From: an uncultured Lachnospiraceae bacterium
GTDB taxonomy: Bacteria; Bacillota; Clostridia; Lachnospirales; Lachnospiraceae
Direction: 5' to 3'
NCBI GenBank assembly: GCA_902796375.1
Contig: CADBOW010000134.1
Span: 1-8,922 of the forward strand
Length of the DNA stretch: 8,922 bases
Shown: in pieces, positions 5,126 through 8,922 of the stretch
Layout: each line of letters opens with the position of its first letter
Position numbering within the stretch: the first letter of the stretch is position 1
Made by a program: the position numbers and the translations under genes
Notes under the pieces: generated by a model
Seen by the model: the letters and a program-made list of their open reading frames with translations, nothing else
Told to the model about the DNA's origin: nothing
The model's database searches: none

Positions 5126-7600
5126 ATGCCTGAGATATACAGACTTAATTATATGAAGCGGTATTTCAGACTGCATAGAATATTCTATGTGGTACTTTTG
5201 AGTATCGTTATTATGTGCAAGGCCCTGAATCTGTCCCCGGATCCCTCAACTCTGGCTTACTATATTATAGCCATCGTTATGTGCGAGGTTATGGACGAAT
5301 ATTTCCTATGGAGGAAATTCGCCGTACCCACCAAGTATTTCAGCTTTCGCGCATTTCTGGGGATTCTGCTCCTGTCGGCCGGTACCTGCTTCGGTCCGCC
5401 GCATCCCATGGAGTTTCTCCCGTTTTTATTATTCAGTTTACTATTTGTGTATGAAGATATGATCCTGAATGACATTTTTGATGATTTCGGAATCTTTATT
5501 CGGCGTGTCCTCTATCTGCTGATCATCGAGATCAGCATGGTACTATGTTTCCGCAATATGCTGACCGGTGTCTGGTTTGTTCTGGATATCCTGATCGGCG
5601 CCGTTCTGGTGGGCGTGGTCTATATCATGTTTCACGGATTTGTGGATGGGATACGAATGTATGAGACGAAGGCCACGTCAGCGCATTTTGACTATGTCAA
5701 CATGGAAGAAGAGAGAAACCGGCTTCTGGTCTATCAGGAGCGGGTACAGCAGGTGAACAGCGAGATCAACTTCCAGAAGCTGAACCTTGTGAAGGCAAAT
5801 CAGAATCTGGAAACCATCAACAAGGAGGTACGATCTCTGATCGATGTGATGAAATCCTTCACTTCGAATTTTGATGTTCAGGAGAATGCACTCTATATGC
5901 TCCGGAATATCATGCAGGTGAAGAATCCCACTGCATGCGCCATGTTCATCAATCAGAAGGTGTTTATGAATCCGGAGCCTTACTGCGAGATCCTGACCAA
6001 CAATGATATCTACCGGGCTGCACTGCAGCGGGATATCTTCAGCATTTATGAGAAGATCCGGCGCAGACATATGCCTGAGCCTCTGGTGCTCTGTGATAAT
6101 AATGATTTCAGAGAGGGAGTTCTCAGCGATACGAACGCCAGCAATGCAGTTGCATTTCCGGCCTTTGAAAATGATACCTATTACGGCGTGATGGTTGTTA
6201 TCTCCGGAAATTATGATTTCTTTGAGTCCGGCTATTCCTTCTATGAGTCCTCGCTGGTGGACTTTACGGCGGCATTGCGCAGTGCGAAGCTGTATCTCCA
6301 GATGAAGGATATGGCTACGAAGGATGGTCTGACCGGAGTATACAACCGGGCTTATTTCAACGAGATCTATCCGAGCATCTGCGCGAAATGTATCGTGAAT
6401 GAGCAGAGCCTTTCCGTGGCGCTGCTGGATATTGACAAATTCAAGTCCATCAATGATACCTATGGACATCTGGCAGGAGATGAAGTGATCCGGATGGTTG
6501 CTTCCGTGGATCAGAAATATGCAAAGCTCCATAACGGATATGCTGTCCGTTACGGCGGTGAGGAATTCCTGCTGATCCTGCAGGGCTATTCCGTGGATGA
6601 ATTCTATGTGATCCTGGAAGAGGTACAGACCGATATCATAAATAGCATCGTTCAATATGAAGGTGAGGAGATCCACGTAAATGCCAGTATCGGTATGTCG
6701 AACTATCCTGAGATCGCGGATGAGATCGTGGATGTTCTGGACCAGTCCGACCATGCCATGTATTTCAGTAAGGAAAATGGCCGCGGCATGATCGTAATCT
6801 ACGGTCGTGAAGAAGAGAGCCTGAGAGACAGTCAGTGGGCGGCGGAACAAAGAACGGGACAGAAGAATGGTATATCAAAGGTTTCGTCCATCATAGAAGA
6901 ACTGAAGGGAGATGCCTCAAAGGGGAGCAGTGAGGCTGCAAAACCCAAGCCGGCATCGAAGGCTGTAAAGGCTGCAAAAGATGCAAAAACCGGAGCAGTG
7001 ACAGCGAAGACTGTAAAGACTGCAAAGGATGCCAAGACCGGAGCAGTGACGGCAAAGACTGTAAAACCGAAGACGGAAGCAGTGAAGGATGAAGCATCGA
7101 AGGATGAAAAGACCGCAAAACCCAAGACGGTGACAACGAAGACTGCCAAGGTTGTAAAAACGAAGGGAACTAAGCCGGTTAAAGCTACAGACGATAAAAC
7201 CACGACAGATGCAGCCACGACAGATGCAGCCACGACAGACAAAGCCACAGTAGATATGGCTACGGCGGCTGCGGTTAAGGCAGGAAAGACCACAGTGGAT
7301 ACGGCTAGTGCAGATAAAGCTACAGCGGATACAGCGTCTGCAGGCAAAGCTACAACGGATACGACCACTGCAGACATCACAGTGGATGCAGCTGTAGCAG
7401 ATACAAGCACAGCAAATACCTCCACTGAAGGCAAAACCACAGAGGATACAGCTACAACAGATACAGCTAGAGCAGATACATTTACAGCAGATACAGTTGC
7501 AGTAAATTCCATCGCGGAGGCTCAGCAGGAGTCCGAGATGACAGAGGATGAAGGATTCATTTTCATACGGGAAGCAGACAAGGAGGAGAAGGCAGTATGA
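5126..7600 (+). CDS. Membrane diguanylate cyclase (GGDEF) with long repetitive C-terminal tail
   Basis: An 824-residue protein expected to make cyclic di-GMP from two GTP at the membrane. About six hydrophobic segments (near 18-35, 42-58, 73-90, 96-113, 126-143, 148-170) form an N-terminal sensor of no recognised family. A probable coiled coil (about 190-245) and a GAF-like region (about 246-395, inferred from position and length) lead to the GGDEF domain (about 396-560). The cyclase is complete: DGLTGVYNR at 400-408, LDIDKFKSIND at 434-444, YGHLAGDE at 446-453, and GGEEF at 477-481. The inhibitory RxxD site is absent (LHNG where RxxD would stand), so product feedback is unlikely. From about 563 a low-complexity tail begins: Lys/Ala/Val-rich and basic to about 690, then Thr/Ala/Asp-rich to about 800, ending in an acidic EDEGFIFIREADKEE segment. 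Start 5126 has AGAGG 9 nt upstream; 5153 is a weaker alternative. The stop overlaps ackA by 4 bp. Confidence 0.9.
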   Translation: MPEIYRLNYMKRYFRLHRIFYVVLLSIVIMCKALNLSPDPSTLAYYIIAIVMCEVMDEYFLWRKFAVPTKYFSFRAFLGILLLSAGTCFGPPHPMEFLPFLLFSLLFVYEDMILNDIFDDFGIFIRRVLYLLIIEISMVLCFRNMLTGVWFVLDILIGAVLVGVVYIMFHGFVDGIRMYETKATSAHFDYVNMEEERNRLLVYQERVQQVNSEINFQKLNLVKANQNLETINKEVRSLIDVMKSFTSNFDVQENALYMLRNIMQVKNPTACAMFINQKVFMNPEPYCEILTNNDIYRAALQRDIFSIYEKIRRRHMPEPLVLCDNNDFREGVLSDTNASNAVAFPAFENDTYYGVMVVISGNYDFFESGYSFYESSLVDFTAALRSAKLYLQMKDMATKDGLTGVYNRAYFNEIYPSICAKCIVNEQSLSVALLDIDKFKSINDTYGHLAGDEVIRMVASVDQKYAKLHNGYAVRYGGEEFLLILQGYSVDEFYVILEEVQTDIINSIVQYEGEEIHVNASIGMSNYPEIADEIVDVLDQSDHAMYFSKENGRGMIVIYGREEESLRDSQWAAEQRTGQKNGISKVSSIIEELKGDASKGSSEAAKPKPASKAVKAAKDAKTGAVTAKTVKTAKDAKTGAVTAKTVKPKTEAVKDEASKDEKTAKPKTVTTKTAKVVKTKGTKPVKATDDKTTTDAATTDAATTDKATVDMATAAAVKAGKTTVDTASADKATADTASAGKATTDTTTADITVDAAVADTSTANTSTEGKTTEDTATTDTARADTFTADTVAVNSIAEAQQESEMTEDEGFIFIREADKEEKAV
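6974..7066 (+). repeat. 48-bp-period direct repeat encoding AKDAKTGAVTAKTVK twice
   Basis: Two 45-bp units (6974-7018 and 7022-7066) separated by one Thr codon encode the same 15 residues. They differ at six positions by eye (39/45 identical), and all six are synonymous third-base changes. The repeat forms the basic half of the cyclase tail. Confidence 0.9.
7200..7240 (+). repeat. 15-bp tandem repeat encoding TTDAA units
   Basis: CCACGACAGATGCAG occurs twice without change (7200-7214, 7215-7229), followed by a partial third copy (7230-7240, diverging at its end). The unit is five codons, so gain or loss of copies would keep the reading frame. It opens the Thr/Ala/Asp-rich half of the cyclase tail. 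Confidence 0.9.
7298..7357 (+). repeat. Degenerate 30-bp repeat encoding DTASADKATA / DTASAGKATT
   Basis: Two adjacent 30-bp units (7298-7327, 7328-7357) encode near-identical decapeptides, and a third, more diverged copy (DTTTADITV) begins at 7358. Codons GCA, ACA, GAT and AAA recur throughout. Further loose copies of DTA/ADT motifs continue to about 7500. Confidence 0.75.
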
Positions 7601-8793
7601 AGATACTAGTGATCAATTGCGGTTCAACGACACTGAAATATCAGCTGATCGATTCGGAGACAGAGCAGGTTCTGGCAAAGGGACTCTGTGAGAGAATCTT
7701 TTTGGACGGTCAGATCAAGTTCGATCATCCGGTGACGGGAGAGAAGATCCTGATCAAGGAGGATATGCCGGATCATGGAACGGCTCTGAAGATCGTGATC
7801 CGCGAGCTGCTGGATCCGGAGCATGGATCTCTGAAGTCTCTGGATGAGATCGATGCTGTAGGACATCGGGTGGTTCATGGAGGAGAAACCTTCTCGACGT
7901 CCGTGAAGATCACGGATGAAGTCCTGGAGCAGATCGAGGCGGTCAGCGGTCTTGCACCGCTGCATAACCCTGCAAATCTACTGGGGATCCGTGCCTGCAT
8001 GGAAATGATGCCCGGGGTTCCGAATGTGGCGGTTTTCGATACGGCATTCCATCAGACCATGCCGGAGAAGGCGTACATTTACGGAATTCCCTATCGTTAT
8101 TATGATGAGTATAAGATCCGGAAATACGGTTTCCATGGAACCAGCCACAGCTTCGTGTCCAAAGAAGCGGCGAAATTCCTGGATAAGCCCATAGAGGACA
8201 CGAAGATCATTGTGTGTCATCTGGGCGGCGGTGCCAGCGTGACGGCCGTAAAGGGAGGGAAATCCGTGGATACCTCCATGGGACTTACACCTCTGGAAGG
8301 TCTGATCATGGGTACCCGTTCCGGAAGTCTGGATCCGGCTGTCATTCAGTTTATGGCCGATCGGGACAAGCTGTCCGTAGACGAGGTTCTGAATGTGCTG
8401 AACAAGGAATCCGGTTTGTACGGATTGTCCGGCATTTCCTCGGATATGCGTGATATCGATGCAGGGGTGGCTGAAGGAAATGAGAAGGCGGCACTTGCAT
8501 TCCATGCGTTCTGCTATCATATCATCAAGACCATCGGTGCCTATGTGGCAGCCATGAACGGAGTGGATCTCATCGCATTTACCGCAGGCATCGGAGAGTG
8601 GGATGATGAGGTTCGAAAGGAGATCATAAACAACCTCACCTATTTGGGAATCGAACTGGATGAGGAAGCAAACCGGAAAAGCGGAACCTGCACCCTGATC
8701 TCCACGCCGGATTCCAAGGTAAAATGTGCGATCGTTCCTACCAATGAGGAACTTGCGATCGCAAGAGAAACACTGAAGTATGGATTTTCATAA
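7597..8793 (+). CDS. ackA: Acetate kinase
   Basis: A 398-residue, full-length cytoplasmic enzyme that interconverts acetyl phosphate + ADP and acetate + ATP, the ATP-yielding step of acetate fermentation. The acetate kinase core is clear: N7 in VINCGS, R91 in GHRVVHGGE, D148 in VFDTAFHQTMP, H180 in KYGFHGTSH, R241 in GTRSGSLDP, and E384 in PTNEELAIARET, all at the positions known from the Methanosarcina thermophila enzyme. Several usual residues differ: T12 for Ser in the GSSSLK loop, G211 in HLGGGAS where HLGNGAS is usual, S244 in place of the common Asp, and W335 in GIGEW where GIGEN is usual. The last and G211 fall in the nucleotide-binding region. The start overlaps the cyclase stop (ATGA) and has AAGGAGG at 7580-7586, so translation is coupled. 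No pta gene is adjacent. A butyrate or propionate kinase is less likely given length and motifs. Confidence 0.95.
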   Translation: MKILVINCGSTTLKYQLIDSETEQVLAKGLCERIFLDGQIKFDHPVTGEKILIKEDMPDHGTALKIVIRELLDPEHGSLKSLDEIDAVGHRVVHGGETFSTSVKITDEVLEQIEAVSGLAPLHNPANLLGIRACMEMMPGVPNVAVFDTAFHQTMPEKAYIYGIPYRYYDEYKIRKYGFHGTSHSFVSKEAAKFLDKPIEDTKIIVCHLGGGASVTAVKGGKSVDTSMGLTPLEGLIMGTRSGSLDPAVIQFMADRDKLSVDEVLNVLNKESGLYGLSGISSDMRDIDAGVAEGNEKAALAFHAFCYHIIKTIGAYVAAMNGVDLIAFTAGIGEWDDEVRKEIINNLTYLGIELDEEANRKSGTCTLISTPDSKVKCAIVPTNEELAIARETLKYGFS

Positions 8794-8801
8794 AAAAATG
8801 A

Positions 8802-8830
8802 TTGACATTCATGCCGGACATAAGTATAAT
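8802..8830 (+). promoter_or_regulatory. Perfect-consensus SigA-type promoter for rpmF
   Basis: TTGACA at 8802-8807 and TATAAT at 8825-8830 with a 17-bp spacer, both exact. Transcription should begin near 8837, about 32 nt before the rpmF ATG. The -35 box lies 9 bp after the ackA stop, and no terminator hairpin separates them, so ackA transcripts may also run into rpmF. High constitutive output fits a ribosomal protein gene. Confidence 0.88.
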
Positions 8831-8851
8831 GGCATAAGTGTGATTTTAGGT

Positions 8852-8860
8852 AAGGAGGTG
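8852..8860 (+). promoter_or_regulatory. Strong Shine-Dalgarno site for rpmF
   Basis: AAGGAGGTG, a long match to the anti-Shine-Dalgarno end of 16S rRNA, stands 8 nt before ATG 8869. It fixes the start of a gene cut off after 18 codons. Confidence 0.9.
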
Positions 8861-8868
8861 TGATCGGT

Positions 8869-8922
8869 ATGTCAATCTGCCCGAAGGGAAAAATATCTAA
8901 AGCAAGAAGAGATAAGAGAAGA
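8869..8922 (+). CDS. rpmF: 50S ribosomal protein L32, N-terminal fragment (3' end outside window)
   Basis: The window ends 18 codons into this gene. The residues MSICPKGKISKARRDKRR match the N-terminus of bacterial L32, whose hallmark is the basic SKARRDKRR stretch that contacts 23S rRNA in the large subunit. The MSICPK opening is the clostridial form; other bacteria usually have MAVPK or MSVPK. Whether the zinc-binding cysteines of the C-terminal half are present cannot be seen. In many Firmicutes yceD (DUF177) sits directly upstream, but here the 75-bp gap after ackA holds only the promoter and ribosome-binding site. In related genomes plsX and other lipid genes often follow; that lies beyond the window. 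Confidence 0.88.
   Translation, partial: MSICPKGKISKARRDKRR

Noticed and set aside
5678..6850. Minus-strand 390-residue open frame across the GAF-like and GGDEF region
   Set aside because: The protein is rich in His/Ile/Leu with no recognisable domain, and the + strand carries intact cyclase motifs, so it is a shadow of biased codon use.
6974..7357. Repeat cluster as a possible CRISPR array or mobile-element remnant
   Set aside because: Units are adjacent, in frame, multiples of three and of varying length, with no unique spacers or terminal inverted repeats; they are coding repeats.
6832..7512. Minus-strand 226-residue open frame, Val/Ala/Ser-rich
   Set aside because: It is the reverse reading of the repetitive cyclase tail. 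Its composition follows from the Thr/Ala/Lys/Asp codons on the other strand, and no ribosome-binding site or domain is evident.

Overview
The window looks like an ordinary chromosomal segment of a Clostridia-type Firmicute, most probably a Lachnospiraceae-like anaerobe. The grounds are strong AGGAGG-type ribosome-binding sites, SigA-type promoters with 17-bp spacers, a DNA polymerase I without proofreading residues, an ilvC C-terminus and an L32 N-terminus of the clostridial type, and roughly balanced base composition judged by eye. This taxonomic placement is an inference from protein resemblance; no search was run. Every supported gene is on the + strand.

Layout. Positions 1-243 are the 3' end of ilvC (ketol-acid reductoisomerase). 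A 216-bp intergenic region follows, with a terminator-like hairpin and then a perfect-consensus promoter (366-394). That promoter heads a tightly packed run: an AIM24-family protein (460-1272), a small membrane protein with an anti-sigma-type zinc finger (1280-1864), polA (1842-4460) and coaE (4447-5094). These four are separated by 7 bp or less or overlap by 14-23 bp. A second promoter lies inside the end of coaE (5059-5087) and serves a membrane diguanylate cyclase (5126-7600), whose stop overlaps the start of acetate kinase ackA (7597-8793) by 4 bp. A third, again perfect-consensus, promoter (8802-8830) drives rpmF, of which only the first 18 codons are inside the window.

How the genes relate. 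polA and coaE are housekeeping functions (DNA repair/Okazaki processing and the last step of CoA synthesis). The AIM24 and zinc-finger genes upstream have no assigned role and may be co-transcribed passengers or an envelope-linked pair. The diguanylate cyclase and acetate kinase are translationally coupled, placing c-di-GMP synthesis beside the acetyl-phosphate/acetate node. No phosphotransacetylase gene is adjacent, and the yceD/DUF177 gene that often precedes rpmF in Firmicutes is absent from the 75-bp gap.

Most unusual points: (1) the cyclase has a ~260-residue low-complexity C-terminal tail, first Lys/Ala-rich and histone-H1-like, then Thr/Ala/Asp-rich, built from several in-frame DNA repeats; (2) the acetate kinase keeps its catalytic residues but differs from the usual family sequence at several positions of the nucleotide-binding region; (3) the zinc-finger protein has no sigma factor beside it. 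I see no CRISPR array, mobile element, rRNA or tRNA, and no clear-cut new defence or biosynthetic system.
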